DNA of 17,252 bases, taken from NCBI GenBank assembly GCA_045128055.1, contig JBGVRC010000043.1:1-17252 (forward strand). The letters are read 5' to 3'. Below, piece by piece: positions 6,842 through 15,587 of this stretch (positions are counted from its first letter, which is position 1; each line of letters begins with the position of its first letter). The notes beneath the pieces are model-generated. The model made no database searches. It was not told the origin of the DNA and saw nothing but the letters and a program-made list of their open reading frames with translations. Source of the stretch: Scatosoma sp045128055 (GTDB taxonomy: Bacteria; Bacillota; Clostridia; Christensenellales; Borkfalkiaceae). A program made the position numbers and the translations under genes.

Positions 6842-8653
6842 ATGAAGAAAACGAATAAGTATTTATCTTTACTGTTGGGTATGGGTATGGTTGTTTCGGC
6901 GGCAAGCTGCGGCGGAAACGGCGGCTTTAATATGGACGAAACGGATGCCGATATTACGGAAATCACGATTCTTGCTGGGGATATGGACACATATCAAACA
7001 GACGGCGTGGATAAAAATACACCCGTATATCAGGCATTAAAAGCGGCGGTAGGGTTTGACGTGTATGCCCAAACGGGCGTTTCTAACGCACAGCTACCCG
7101 AAAAAATCAAACTTTTACATTCGACTGGAGCATTACCAGAAGTTTTCCGTATTCACGGGCCTTATAACTCGTCGCTCTATCAATATTTGATTGAAGAAGA
7201 AGCGGTGGTTGCTATTGACAAGTATGTAAATGAAACGACGAAAGACATATATCCTTCTCTCTACGAGCACATGAAACAGTTTGACTACATGAAGTCGAAC
7301 GTTACGTATGCAAACGGACATATTTATTTTGTTCCTACCTATTGGGGTAATGAAAAATGTATGTATGTGCGTACGGATTGGATTAACAATTTGAACAACA
7401 AGCTTGCAAAGATTCTTGTCAGCGAAGGGGTTATTTCTTCCGAAGCTGCCATGACGAACGATCTTTATGAAAAGCATAAGTACGTTGTACCTACGACGCT
7501 TACGGAATTTTACCGTCTTGCACGTGCGTTCACGATTCACGATCCTGACAACAACGGTACGAAGGATACGTATGGCTACGTAACCGAAACGAATCGCGAC
7601 TACGACAGTTGGATGTACGTTGCCTGTGATACGGGTTGGAAGCAATGGATAGAAGACGTGAACCCTGAAACGGGCGCAACGGTGAATGCAGGTACGTACG
7701 TAAACTCTAACACTTCCAATGGTTCGAAAATTGCAACGGCTATCTTCTCGAAGATGTATAAGGAAGGATATATTACGCCCTCTTCCGTAAGTAATACGGA
7801 AAGTTTGAAGCAAGGTCAGTTTACGAAAGGGCAAGCAGGTATGATGTATCAGCAGGTAGAAAGATATAACTACGTTGCTCGTTCGATTGCGCAGCTTATC
7901 GCAGGGGATACGCCTACGGAAAGATTCCAAAATGCGATGAAAACCTTTGAAATTGTATTGCCTCCCGCGGGTAAAAACGGTACGTATGGCGGACATTCTC
8001 CTTATTCGTCCTGCTATTTGCCCGGACCTGCAATCAATGCGAATATGAGCGAAGCACGAATTAAAAAGTGCTTGTCCTTGTTTGAGTTCTTCTACAGCCC
8101 TGAAGGTCAAAAACTTTTCACGTACGGTGTAGAAGGCATCAACTATGAAGAATTAGCGGACGGAACGATTCAGGTGAAGAACCAAGTAGACCAGTATGGC
8201 GTTATGGATCGTTTGACGGCAAACAATGACAATGCGGCTCGTTTCACCTATATGATGGAATTGCCGTATCAAACGCTTTCGATTATTACGAATGGCGATA
8301 AGATTGTAGATATGATTACGAAAACGAATGCAAGCCAGAGTATCTCCGATTATCTTGACGTTGTAACGCCTACGGCTGAAAAATGGAAGGTAAGAGCAGA
8401 TGAATGTTTCGACAGTAATAGCTGGTTGATGATGCGTAATACGGAAGCGAATTGCTACGCAGATTGGACGTTTGACGAAAAAACGTGGGCAACGGACGGT
8501 TGGACGAAACTTTACACGGTAAGCAGTACGTTGGAAACGAAGTGGTCTGCGTATGTAAATACGTATAACGGCGCATATAAAGGTGCGGATATGTATGAAG
8601 AATATAATGCATACATTGCAAGCGGTGTATTACAAAAACGCGCGGGATTATAA
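6842..8653 (+). CDS. ABC transporter extracellular solute-binding lipoprotein (sugar type, LplA-like)
   Basis: This protein captures a sugar or oligosaccharide outside the membrane and hands it to the permease pair encoded at 10431 and 11386. The 603-residue product opens with a lipoprotein signal peptide; Cys23 follows VVSAAS and is the expected lipidation site. The mature part begins with a Gly/Asn/Asp-rich linker and has the two-lobed family 1 solute-binding fold. Typical cues are YANGHIYFVPTYWG, TLTEFYRLARAF followed by DPDNNGTKDTYGY (a calcium-loop-like stretch common in this group), and FFYSPEGQKLFTYGVEG near the C-terminal lobe. The length suits LplA/YtcQ-like proteins that bind larger glycans. 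A stem-loop directly after the gene may set its expression apart from the genes downstream. The ligand cannot be told from sequence. Confidence 0.92.
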   Translation: MKKTNKYLSLLLGMGMVVSAASCGGNGGFNMDETDADITEITILAGDMDTYQTDGVDKNTPVYQALKAAVGFDVYAQTGVSNAQLPEKIKLLHSTGALPEVFRIHGPYNSSLYQYLIEEEAVVAIDKYVNETTKDIYPSLYEHMKQFDYMKSNVTYANGHIYFVPTYWGNEKCMYVRTDWINNLNNKLAKILVSEGVISSEAAMTNDLYEKHKYVVPTTLTEFYRLARAFTIHDPDNNGTKDTYGYVTETNRDYDSWMYVACDTGWKQWIEDVNPETGATVNAGTYVNSNTSNGSKIATAIFSKMYKEGYITPSSVSNTESLKQGQFTKGQAGMMYQQVERYNYVARSIAQLIAGDTPTERFQNAMKTFEIVLPPAGKNGTYGGHSPYSSCYLPGPAINANMSEARIKKCLSLFEFFYSPEGQKLFTYGVEGINYEELADGTIQVKNQVDQYGVMDRLTANNDNAARFTYMMELPYQTLSIITNGDKIVDMITKTNASQSISDYLDVVTPTAEKWKVRADECFDSNSWLMMRNTEANCYADWTFDEKTWATDGWTKLYTVSSTLETKWSAYVNTYNGAYKGADMYEEYNAYIASGVLQKRAGL

Positions 8654-8665
8654 GGTGTTATAAAC

Positions 8666-8703
8666 GTAGGGGGGAGTTTATCCCTCCTACAAATCCCCTT
8701 TTT
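8666..8703 (+). terminator. Stem-loop with downstream T-run after the solute-binding protein gene
   Basis: Arms GTAGGGGGGA (8666-8675) and TCCCTCCTAC (8681-8690) pair over 10 bp with one G-T wobble around a 5-nt GTTTA loop. A TTTTT run lies at 8699-8703, eight bases beyond the stem rather than directly after it, so this is a weak or partial terminator or a 3' mRNA stabiliser. A TCCCC at 8694-8698 could pair with the same G-run in an alternative fold. It lies in the only gap over 20 nt in the window. Confidence 0.5.
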
Positions 8704-8718
8704 AAGGAGAATGTAAGC

Positions 8719-10422
8719 ATGAAAATATTCAAACGGTTTATAGTATTATGGATGGTGATGTTTATGGCAGTTGGTATGTTTGGCTGTAACAGTAGCAAAG
8801 CTCAATGCGGCAGTGGAAACACGGCGAATACTCAATTTTCCGCTCTTTCCTACACAAAGGCGCAAGTGGTAGCAGATATGGAGAGTTATAAAAATGAAGT
8901 ATCCGTCAATGGGAAAAAGAACAATGCCCCTGTAGAAAATGGGATAGTAGTTTGTCAATATTATACGCTTAAAGTGAACGGCAAAGAAGTTCCCGTATAC
9001 ACGACACGTTGTACGAACGGTACGCATTCGTTTGCGTGGATTGACGTGAAGGGCGCACCTGAAGAATTTACGTTAGATGTGGAACTTATTACGGAGAAAA
9101 AATATTCGGGCGTAGTAGTATTGCCTGAAAAATCTGGAGTAAAAGCGGAGCTTGTGGACAAAACGGTGACTGCAAAGATTACGGCATACGGGGATTACTC
9201 GTTTGCGTTTTCTACCGATCGTTTGAAGACGTTTAAGGTGGCTAATCAACCTTTGACGTTGATAGTTGCGCCCGAAAGTTTACCCGAAGTACCCGAAGGG
9301 TATGATTATGTGGAAGTTGAGCCTGGTAAATACGCCTATAATGATTTGGTGTTGCAACAATCCAATACGGTATATTGCTTCAAAAAAGGCGAATATGAAT
9401 TGAGAAGAATTGTTGCTACGAAATTGGAAAATATTATATTCTATTTTGAGCCGGGTGCCTATATTTCCGTTTATGAAACGCCGGAAATCGGTTTAGACCA
9501 GTATAACATCGGCGGCCCTGCATTTGGGATTTCGGGTTGTAATAACGTGCGTATCGAAGGTAGAGCATTGTTTGATTTTTCGGGGGTTCGCGGCTTATAC
9601 AAAGACCCCGAAACGGGGAAAGACGTGGATATGACGCAGTACGTGTTTAATTTCTACAACAATAACAATATGTACGTAGGCGGTATTACAACCATCAACT
9701 CTAACCATTGGACGTTCCGTATCGGCGCTTGTCAGGATATTCTTTCCGAATGGAATATGATGCTTGGCTATCGCAACTATTCGGACGGATTCATCTATTC
9801 GGATTGCGTGCGCGCTACGGCAAGATATATGTTTGCGCGTACGGGGGACGACGGTATCGAAGTGAAAGCGTTGGGTTCTTACGGCGGTTACCAAGATACC
9901 ATTCCCGTGGCAAAGGAAGTACTGTTTGAAAAGTGTACTGTGTGGAACGATTCCGCTGCGGCGTTTGGGGTTATTTACGAAAACTACAAGCCCATCGACG
10001 GGGTTGTATTCCGCGATTGTTCCGTAGGTTTCGCGTCGTGTAGTTGGAGCGCGAACAACTCTGCGCTCAACATTCGTTTGGCGTATCCCGGTACGGCGCA
10101 TTGGAAGAATATCACTTTTGAGAATATTGAAATTTTTGAATGTTATAAAAATGCGTTCACATTGGAATGGAATTTGCAAGGCGGTTCGGTAGAAAACGTA
10201 TTATTGAAAGATATTACGGTAAGAAATGCACAGGCGGCAATTCGCGTAAACGTAGATACGAATCCCGTTCTGCCTTACGAGTCCTTGACGCAGCTTTGTA
10301 AGAATTTTGTCTTTGAAAACTTCACGTTTATGGGTGTAAAATTAACGGAAGCGGATAAGGAAAACGTATTGTATTTCTCTTATACGCAGCCCACTTATAA
10401 AGATTTGTTTACGATAGAATAA
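8719..10422 (+). CDS. Lipoprotein with GH28-like right-handed beta-helix (polygalacturonase-like)
   Basis: A 567-residue predicted lipoprotein; Cys23 after VGMFG is the likely lipid anchor. Residues of about 45-170 form a beta-rich N-terminal region. From about 190 the sequence has the stacked short strands of a pectin lyase fold. GH28 hydrolyses alpha-1,4-galacturonan and related pectic links with three Asp residues. Here YSDGF supplies Asp356 and TGDDGIEVK supplies Asp377 and Asp378. The 21-residue spacing matches the GH28 pair seen in fungal polygalacturonase II (180 and 201/202). The GHG histidine loop is not evident (AAAFGVIYEN stands about there); Arg453 in NIRL may correspond to the RIK arginine. 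It could therefore be a divergent hydrolase with another specificity. AAGGAG at 8704-8709 supports the start. Its place between the solute-binding protein and permease genes suggests work on the transported glycan. Confidence 0.75.
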   Translation: MKIFKRFIVLWMVMFMAVGMFGCNSSKAQCGSGNTANTQFSALSYTKAQVVADMESYKNEVSVNGKKNNAPVENGIVVCQYYTLKVNGKEVPVYTTRCTNGTHSFAWIDVKGAPEEFTLDVELITEKKYSGVVVLPEKSGVKAELVDKTVTAKITAYGDYSFAFSTDRLKTFKVANQPLTLIVAPESLPEVPEGYDYVEVEPGKYAYNDLVLQQSNTVYCFKKGEYELRRIVATKLENIIFYFEPGAYISVYETPEIGLDQYNIGGPAFGISGCNNVRIEGRALFDFSGVRGLYKDPETGKDVDMTQYVFNFYNNNNMYVGGITTINSNHWTFRIGACQDILSEWNMMLGYRNYSDGFIYSDCVRATARYMFARTGDDGIEVKALGSYGGYQDTIPVAKEVLFEKCTVWNDSAAAFGVIYENYKPIDGVVFRDCSVGFASCSWSANNSALNIRLAYPGTAHWKNITFENIEIFECYKNAFTLEWNLQGGSVENVLLKDITVRNAQAAIRVNVDTNPVLPYESLTQLCKNFVFENFTFMGVKLTEADKENVLYFSYTQPTYKDLFTIE

Positions 10423-10430
10423 GGTTTATT

Positions 10431-11372
10431 ATGGAAAGCGAAAAAGAAAGAAAAAGAAGAATATTATGGCATAGGATTAAAATAAACAAGCAGGTGTATT
10501 TCTTGATTTTACCTGTTTTAATATGGCTGTTTGTTTATTCCTACGTGCCTATGTATGGTATTATTTTAGCATGGAAGGATTATTCTGCCGCAAAAGGTAT
10601 TTGGGGTAGTAAGTGGGTTGGTTGGGCGCATTTCGAGTTTATGTTCTCAGACCCTCGCTATTTAAGCGCTTTGAAAAATACGCTTACGATTAGTATTACC
10701 AAGTTGGTGGTGCTTTTCCCTATGCCGTTGATTTTGGCGTTGCTTATCAATGAAGTGCGTGTAACCGGATATAGACGCGTGGTACAAACGCTTACCTATT
10801 TGCCGCATTTCATTTCTTGGGTAGTATTATCGGGTATTATCAAAAGCTTTTTATCCCCTGAAACGGGCGCATTAAACTTAATGTTAGAGTCTTTGGGACT
10901 TGAAAAAATATCCTTTATGTACGAGCCTGATTTATTTATCCCCATTTTGTTATGCGCTGAAATTTTGAAGGGCGCAGGTTGGGGTTCGATTATTTATCTT
11001 GCGAGTATTATGGCTATTGACGGTACTATGTACGAAGCCGCCGAAATTGACGGCTGCGGACACTTCAAGCGTATACGATATATCACTATCCCTTCCATTT
11101 TACCTACGGTTGCTATGCAATTTGTCTTGGCGTTAGCAAGTATTATGGAAGCGGGGTTTGACTCAATTTACAACTTGTACAACCCTGCCACGGAAAGCGT
11201 TGCGGAAATCATTGATACCATCGCCTATAAAACGTTCTTGAAGTCGGGCGAATGGGAACTTTCAGCAGCAATGGGTATGTTTAAGATGGGTATAAACTTT
11301 GTCTTGATGATTATAGGTAATATTGTCACCAAGAGAATAACGGGCTACAGTATGTATGCTTTCGATAATTAA
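10431..11372 (+). CDS. ABC sugar transporter permease, LplB-type
   Basis: One half of the membrane channel that moves the sugar delivered by the solute-binding protein. The 313-residue product has a short basic cytoplasmic N-terminus (KERKRRILWHR), then a first membrane helix at about 21-43 and about six helices in all. The binding-protein-dependent transport motif begins MYEAAEIDGCGHFKRI (Met200, Glu202-Ala203-Ala204) and ends in IPSILPT. This is the loop that docks on the ATPase. Sequence style (VYSYVPMYGIILAWKDY near the N-terminus) fits the LplB/YteP group used for complex glycans. AAGG at 10421-10424 overlaps the preceding stop and is a weak ribosome site, so translation is probably coupled to the upstream gene. 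No ATPase gene is in the window; this group commonly shares one encoded elsewhere. Confidence 0.93.
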   Translation: MESEKERKRRILWHRIKINKQVYFLILPVLIWLFVYSYVPMYGIILAWKDYSAAKGIWGSKWVGWAHFEFMFSDPRYLSALKNTLTISITKLVVLFPMPLILALLINEVRVTGYRRVVQTLTYLPHFISWVVLSGIIKSFLSPETGALNLMLESLGLEKISFMYEPDLFIPILLCAEILKGAGWGSIIYLASIMAIDGTMYEAAEIDGCGHFKRIRYITIPSILPTVAMQFVLALASIMEAGFDSIYNLYNPATESVAEIIDTIAYKTFLKSGEWELSAAMGMFKMGINFVLMIIGNIVTKRITGYSMYAFDN

Positions 11373-11378
11373 GGGAGA
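11373..11378 (+). promoter_or_regulatory. Ribosome binding site deciding the start at 11386
   Basis: GGGAGA immediately follows the stop of the first permease gene and lies 7 nt before the ATG at 11386. The in-frame ATG at 11356 is inside the first permease gene and lacks such a site. Confidence 0.8.
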
Positions 11379-11385
11379 GATTGTT

Positions 11386-12330
11386 ATGAGTGAAAACGTA
11401 ATGATTGAAAAGACGTTGCAGGCAAACGCACCTAGCAATAACGAAAAACCCGCCAAATTGCATAAGAAGAAAAAGTTTACTGTATACAGCGTAGTGGTTT
11501 ACGGAATTTTAGGGATATTCTCCCTGCTTTGTTTCTTTCCGTTGGCGTACGTTTTGTTGCTTTCCTTCTCGACGGAAGCCGATTGGATGAACTCGACGTT
11601 GTTGGTTATCCCTAAGCATTTCCATTTTGAGAATTATAAGGCAAACCTGCTTGCAGGGTACATTCCGCAGGCGTTTGCCAATTCCATATTTTTGGTGGTG
11701 GCAAAAACCTTATTCCAGATGACGTTGACGTCCTTGGCGGCGTATACCTTTACCCGCAAAGACGTACCTGGGATCCGTATTATATTTACCTTGTTTGTAA
11801 TCCCTATGTTCTTCGGCGGTGGGCTTTTACCGTTCTATTTAACGGTAAGGGCTACGACGGGTTTGAATACTTTGTGGGCGTTGATTATTCCGTTTGGTTT
11901 AAGCGGGTACAATATGATTGTTCTTCGAAACTTTTTCAGCGCAATCCCTGAAAGCGTCATCGAATCTTGTCGTATTGACGGTGCAAGTGATATACGTATT
12001 TTGGTGCAGTTCGTCTTGCCGTTGTCTAAGGCAGGGTTGGCAACGATTGCGTTGTTCTATATGGTAGGGACTTGGAATGAATGGTATTGGCCTTCCATTT
12101 TCTTGCAGGATATTGAAATATATCCTTTGGCATTGTTGGTGCGTCAATCGCTGAATCCGGGCGAACTGTCGGCAGATAGATGGAAAGGCGCCTATGATTC
12201 TACAAAAACCTACGGCGAAGGCTTGAATGCGGCAATGACGGTAATTGCTTTGGTGCCGATTTTAGCAATTTATCCTGTCTTGCAGAAATACTTTACCCAA
12301 GGTGTAATGGTCGGATCGGTAAAGGGTTAA
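11386..12330 (+). CDS. ABC sugar transporter permease, LplC/YtcP-type
   Basis: Second half of the import channel, pairing with the product of 10431. The 314-residue protein has a hydrophilic Lys-rich cytoplasmic N-terminus of about 35 residues (KLHKKKKFTVYS), then about six membrane helices. The ATPase-docking motif is ESCRIDGASDIRILVQ followed by VLPLSKAGLATIALF (Glu193 in place of the first Glu of EAA, Gly near 199). MVGTWNEWYWPSIFL and the closing KYFTQGVMVGSVKG are typical of the LplC/YtcP group, where the C-terminal YFxxGxMxGSVKG is very conserved. Gene order permease-LplB then permease-LplC, 13 nt apart, is standard. The oddity is that the binding protein gene is separated from this pair by a beta-helix lipoprotein gene. 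Confidence 0.94.
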   Translation: MSENVMIEKTLQANAPSNNEKPAKLHKKKKFTVYSVVVYGILGIFSLLCFFPLAYVLLLSFSTEADWMNSTLLVIPKHFHFENYKANLLAGYIPQAFANSIFLVVAKTLFQMTLTSLAAYTFTRKDVPGIRIIFTLFVIPMFFGGGLLPFYLTVRATTGLNTLWALIIPFGLSGYNMIVLRNFFSAIPESVIESCRIDGASDIRILVQFVLPLSKAGLATIALFYMVGTWNEWYWPSIFLQDIEIYPLALLVRQSLNPGELSADRWKGAYDSTKTYGEGLNAAMTVIALVPILAIYPVLQKYFTQGVMVGSVKG

Positions 12331-12346
12331 TTTAAGGAGCAAGAAT

Positions 12347-14359
12347 ATGAAACGTATATTACCTAGCTATCCTTTATTTGTGAAAGATCCAAACTTTTCT
12401 ATTTGGATGGCTACGGAAGAATTGAATGAGCAGAATGTAGAAACCTGGTATGGGGAAACAAAACCTATATACGGCTTTTTGAAGACAAAGGGTGAATTCT
12501 ATTGCTTTATGGGCAGTGCGGATAAATTTTTACCGTTTAACGTAAAGAAAGCAATACAAAAAAATATCAACGTAACGGCGTTTTCAACGGATTATGAATT
12601 TTTGTGTGGAAAGACGACGCTAAAACTGCGTTTTGTATCGCCATTGCCTTTGACGGATTTAGAGTTGCTCTCTATGCCTGTATGTTATATGGAATATGAA
12701 GTGGTGGGAGATCCTACTGCGGAAATTTCTATGTTCGTCAATAGAAATATTTCTTACAACGATATCCCTGAAACGTTTGATAAACGGGTGCGTGGCGGTG
12801 TCTTGCAATTGAACGGTTTTGAAAGTGCTTTTGTAGGCTTGGTTCGTCAAATGCCATTGTCCGTAGCGGGTGATTTGGTCGGCGCGGATTGGGGATATTT
12901 CTACTTGGCGGGCGAAGAAGCGTGGTTATTGGACGAACAAGAATTATTTGCGTTTTTGTCCAATGGTTACCGTACATTTGAAGCGGAAGGCGACGAGAAA
13001 TACATGGGTGCCATCAACAAAGCGTGCAAGGGCGCCATTTTACTTGGATACGATGACCGAATTTCCATCGAATATTTCGGTGACTATCGTAAAGGGTACT
13101 ATTTGGAAAACCATACCATTCTTGATGCCTTGACGGAGATGTGGTGTAATCGTGATGCCTGTGAACAAACGTTAAAGGCATTTGAGGAAGATTTAATCTC
13201 GCGGACTACCTTATATGGTAAAGCCTATCAAAACGTTTTATTTGCCTCGTTGCGTCAAAGTATTGCAGGGCATAAATTGGTACGAGATGGTCAGGGTAAC
13301 ATTTTATGGTTGTCCAAGGAATGCGGTTCTAATGGCTGTATCGGGACGGTAGACGTTTCCTATCCTTCCATGCCCTTGTATTTATTGTATAATCCCGAAT
13401 TGGTTAAGGGTATGATGCGTCCGATTTTGGATTTTGCGCGTATGCCCGTTTGGTCGTATGATTTTTCTCCGCACGACGTAGGTACGTATCCTATTTGCGG
13501 TGGGCAAATTTACGCCATTTGGCAGTTGAAAAATAAATATCACGCAAAGTATGGCGAAGGCGGTTTTTGGTCGAAGGTCAAGACGCATTTACCTTTTTAC
13601 ATGTTGCCTGAAAATTATCAGCCGTACGAATTTAAGATGCAGATGCCTGTGGAAGAATGCGCGAATATGCTGATTATGTTTTTAGCGGCATATCAAGCGG
13701 ATAAAGATATTTCTTTCTTTGAATGTAACAAGGATTTGTGTGCAAAATGGGTAAAATATCTTGTAAAATACGGCTTAAAGCCCGGTAATCAGCTTTGTAC
13801 GGACGATTTTGCAGGGCATCTTGAAAATAATATCAACTTGGCGATAAAAGCGACGGTGGGCATTGCTTCTTACGCTCAGCTGTTATTTGAAAGCGAGGAG
13901 AATGAAACGGCTCAAGAATACCGTAAAATCGCTGAAACGTTTGCAGTGGAGATTGCCAACTTTGCAGAAGGAAAAACACACTTACCGTTGACCTGGGATT
14001 CTGGGGATGATACGTTTGGATTGAAATATAATTTCGCTTTCGATAAAATACTTGGGCTCAACTTGTTTGACCGTGCGTTGTTTGAAAAGGAAGTGGATTA
14101 TTATCTTTCCAAGGCGGAACGCTACGGTATACCTTTGGATAACCGAAAGATGTACACCAAAAACGATTGGCTTTTATGGGTAGCTCGTTTGACTAGCGAT
14201 ATTCAAAAGCGTATGGTGATTATTGATATGGTGGACGATTATTTGAAAACGTCCCCTGATCGTATTCCTTTTGGCGATTGGTATGAAACACAAGACGGCG
14301 TTCACCACGAATTTAGAGCTCGCACGGTACAAGGCGGTTGCTTCATTTTGCTGATTTAG
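12347..14359 (+). CDS. Glutaminase A-like protein (DUF5127/DUF4965/DUF1793), cytoplasmic
   Basis: A 670-residue protein with no signal peptide. The opening LPSYPLFVKDPNFSIW and the closing RARTVQGGCFILLI are hallmarks of the glutaminase A (GtaA) family of eukaryotes and Bacteroidetes. The N-terminal beta domain covers about 1-230. The DUF4965 part spans about 245-410, with GTVDVSYPSMPLYLLYNPEL and FSPHDVGTYP. The C-terminal six-hairpin part (DUF1793) contains MPVEECANML with Glu436/Glu437 and IPFGDWYET near the end. Fungal members release glutamate from glutamine, but many bacterial members occur in glycan loci with no proven activity. Since it follows sugar permeases and precedes a trehalase-like enzyme, a glycosidase-like role on imported sugar is plausible but inferred. 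AAGGAG at 12334-12339 fixes the start. Confidence 0.82.
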   Translation: MKRILPSYPLFVKDPNFSIWMATEELNEQNVETWYGETKPIYGFLKTKGEFYCFMGSADKFLPFNVKKAIQKNINVTAFSTDYEFLCGKTTLKLRFVSPLPLTDLELLSMPVCYMEYEVVGDPTAEISMFVNRNISYNDIPETFDKRVRGGVLQLNGFESAFVGLVRQMPLSVAGDLVGADWGYFYLAGEEAWLLDEQELFAFLSNGYRTFEAEGDEKYMGAINKACKGAILLGYDDRISIEYFGDYRKGYYLENHTILDALTEMWCNRDACEQTLKAFEEDLISRTTLYGKAYQNVLFASLRQSIAGHKLVRDGQGNILWLSKECGSNGCIGTVDVSYPSMPLYLLYNPELVKGMMRPILDFARMPVWSYDFSPHDVGTYPICGGQIYAIWQLKNKYHAKYGEGGFWSKVKTHLPFYMLPENYQPYEFKMQMPVEECANMLIMFLAAYQADKDISFFECNKDLCAKWVKYLVKYGLKPGNQLCTDDFAGHLENNINLAIKATVGIASYAQLLFESEENETAQEYRKIAETFAVEIANFAEGKTHLPLTWDSGDDTFGLKYNFAFDKILGLNLFDRALFEKEVDYYLSKAERYGIPLDNRKMYTKNDWLLWVARLTSDIQKRMVIIDMVDDYLKTSPDRIPFGDWYETQDGVHHEFRARTVQGGCFILLI

Positions 14360-14368
14360 GGGTATAAG

Positions 14369-15577
14369 ATGACGACCTATCAATTTATTTGTGAAAATAT
14401 TGATAAGACGAGTAGAGTATATACAAAACGTCCCAAGGGAAAAAAGTCCTTGATTGGCTTGCCTTATCCATTTACAAGTCCTTGCATAGAAGGAATTTTT
14501 CAAGAAACGTATTATTGGGACACATACTTTACCAATAAAGGACTGTTGGAAATTGGCAGGCAAAAACAGGCGGTAAATAATGTAAAAAATTTCCTGTATT
14601 TGTTAACGAATTACGGGAAAATCCCCAATGGGAACCGAATGGATTATTTAAGCCGTTCACAGCCACCCTTTTTAGGGTTGATGTTAGAAGATATTTTACA
14701 AAACGCCCCCAACGCCCTTTCCTTGCAGGAAGCGTTTGACGGCTTAGAGCTGGAATTGGCATTTTGGAATACAAAGCGTATTTTGTCCAATGGGTTGAAC
14801 TGCTATGGTTGCGATTTACCCGAAAGCGAGTTGGCGCGAAAATTGCACGTTACGGGCTATCGAAAACGTACAGGCAAAAAAGTGGCTTATACGGTGGGAA
14901 ATGCGCGTAATATTTTGTGCGAGTGCGAGTCGGGTTGGGATTTTTCTCCCCGATTTGACCTACAATGTAGTGTTTGCAATCCCATAGATTTGAATTGTTT
15001 GTTGTATAAAGATGAAACGTTATTGTCGGCATGGGCGGAGCGTTTAGGGGACGAGCAAAAGTCTCAATTTTACGCGAATGCCGCGCGGGAAAGAGCAGGT
15101 AAAATTCGTACGCTGATGCGTAAGGAAGGGCTATATTTTGATTATAACGTAGCCAAAGATTGTTGTTGTGAAACGCTGTCATGCGCCTCGCTTTTTCCTT
15201 ATTTTGTAGGGCTTGACGACGATATAGCGGGCTTTCAAAAGGCTTTGACTTATTTGGAACGCCGTTTTGGGGTAGTGGCTTGCGCTTCACAGGAAAACTG
15301 TTATCAATGGTCAGCCCCGAATAGTTGGGCGCCATTGAATTTCGTTGCGTTTTTCGCCGCGAAACGTTTATCGTTGACGGAAGTTGCGTTGCGCATTGCC
15401 AAGAAATATATAAAGGCAACGGATAAACTGTTTGCGCAGACGGGCAAGCTGTGGGAAAAGTATAATGCTGATAATGGCGAGTTGGATCATACGTCCGAAT
15501 ATGGAACGCCCGATATGTTGGGTTGGACGGCAGGCGTTTATATTGTATGTAAAAATACGTTAGAAAAAATTGGATAA
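14369..15577 (+). CDS. GH37 trehalase-like glycosidase, compact and atypical
   Basis: GH37 enzymes invert and cleave alpha,alpha-trehalose in an (alpha/alpha)6 barrel. This 402-residue, leaderless protein shows the family landmarks in order: FQETYYWDTYF (Trp50-Asp51), GKIPNGNRMDYLSRSQPP (83-100), ESGWDFSPRF with the likely acid Asp191, QWSAPNSWAPLN (from 313), and WEKYN with the likely base Glu363, then GWTAGV. It is shorter than most trehalases (about 500-560 residues). It lacks the PGGRF form of signature 1 (PCIEGIF here) and the poly-Gly lid before EYP; ADNGELDHTSEYG takes that place. The specificity may therefore differ from trehalose. The AGGGG ribosome site overlaps the upstream stop, so translation is probably coupled to the glutaminase-like gene. 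The product is expected to act on imported oligosaccharide in the cytoplasm. Confidence 0.82.
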   Translation: MTTYQFICENIDKTSRVYTKRPKGKKSLIGLPYPFTSPCIEGIFQETYYWDTYFTNKGLLEIGRQKQAVNNVKNFLYLLTNYGKIPNGNRMDYLSRSQPPFLGLMLEDILQNAPNALSLQEAFDGLELELAFWNTKRILSNGLNCYGCDLPESELARKLHVTGYRKRTGKKVAYTVGNARNILCECESGWDFSPRFDLQCSVCNPIDLNCLLYKDETLLSAWAERLGDEQKSQFYANAARERAGKIRTLMRKEGLYFDYNVAKDCCCETLSCASLFPYFVGLDDDIAGFQKALTYLERRFGVVACASQENCYQWSAPNSWAPLNFVAFFAAKRLSLTEVALRIAKKYIKATDKLFAQTGKLWEKYNADNGELDHTSEYGTPDMLGWTAGVYIVCKNTLEKIG

Positions 15578-15581
15578 GGGG
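15576..15581 (+). promoter_or_regulatory. Ribosome binding site of the second small peptide gene
   Basis: AAGGGG overlaps the stop of the trehalase-like gene and lies 6 nt before the ATG at 15588, supporting translation of the 39-residue frame. Confidence 0.7.
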
Positions 15582-15587
15582 AAAAAT

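Noticed and set aside
7133..8110. Long open frame (325 codons) on the minus strand
   Set aside because: It is antisense to the solute-binding protein gene, has no ribosome site, and its product is rich in Arg, Ile and His without recognisable domains. It is a by-product of the codon use of the real gene.
11356..11385. In-frame upstream start for the second permease
   Set aside because: It lies within the first permease gene and lacks a ribosome site, whereas GGGAGA lies 7 nt before 11386.
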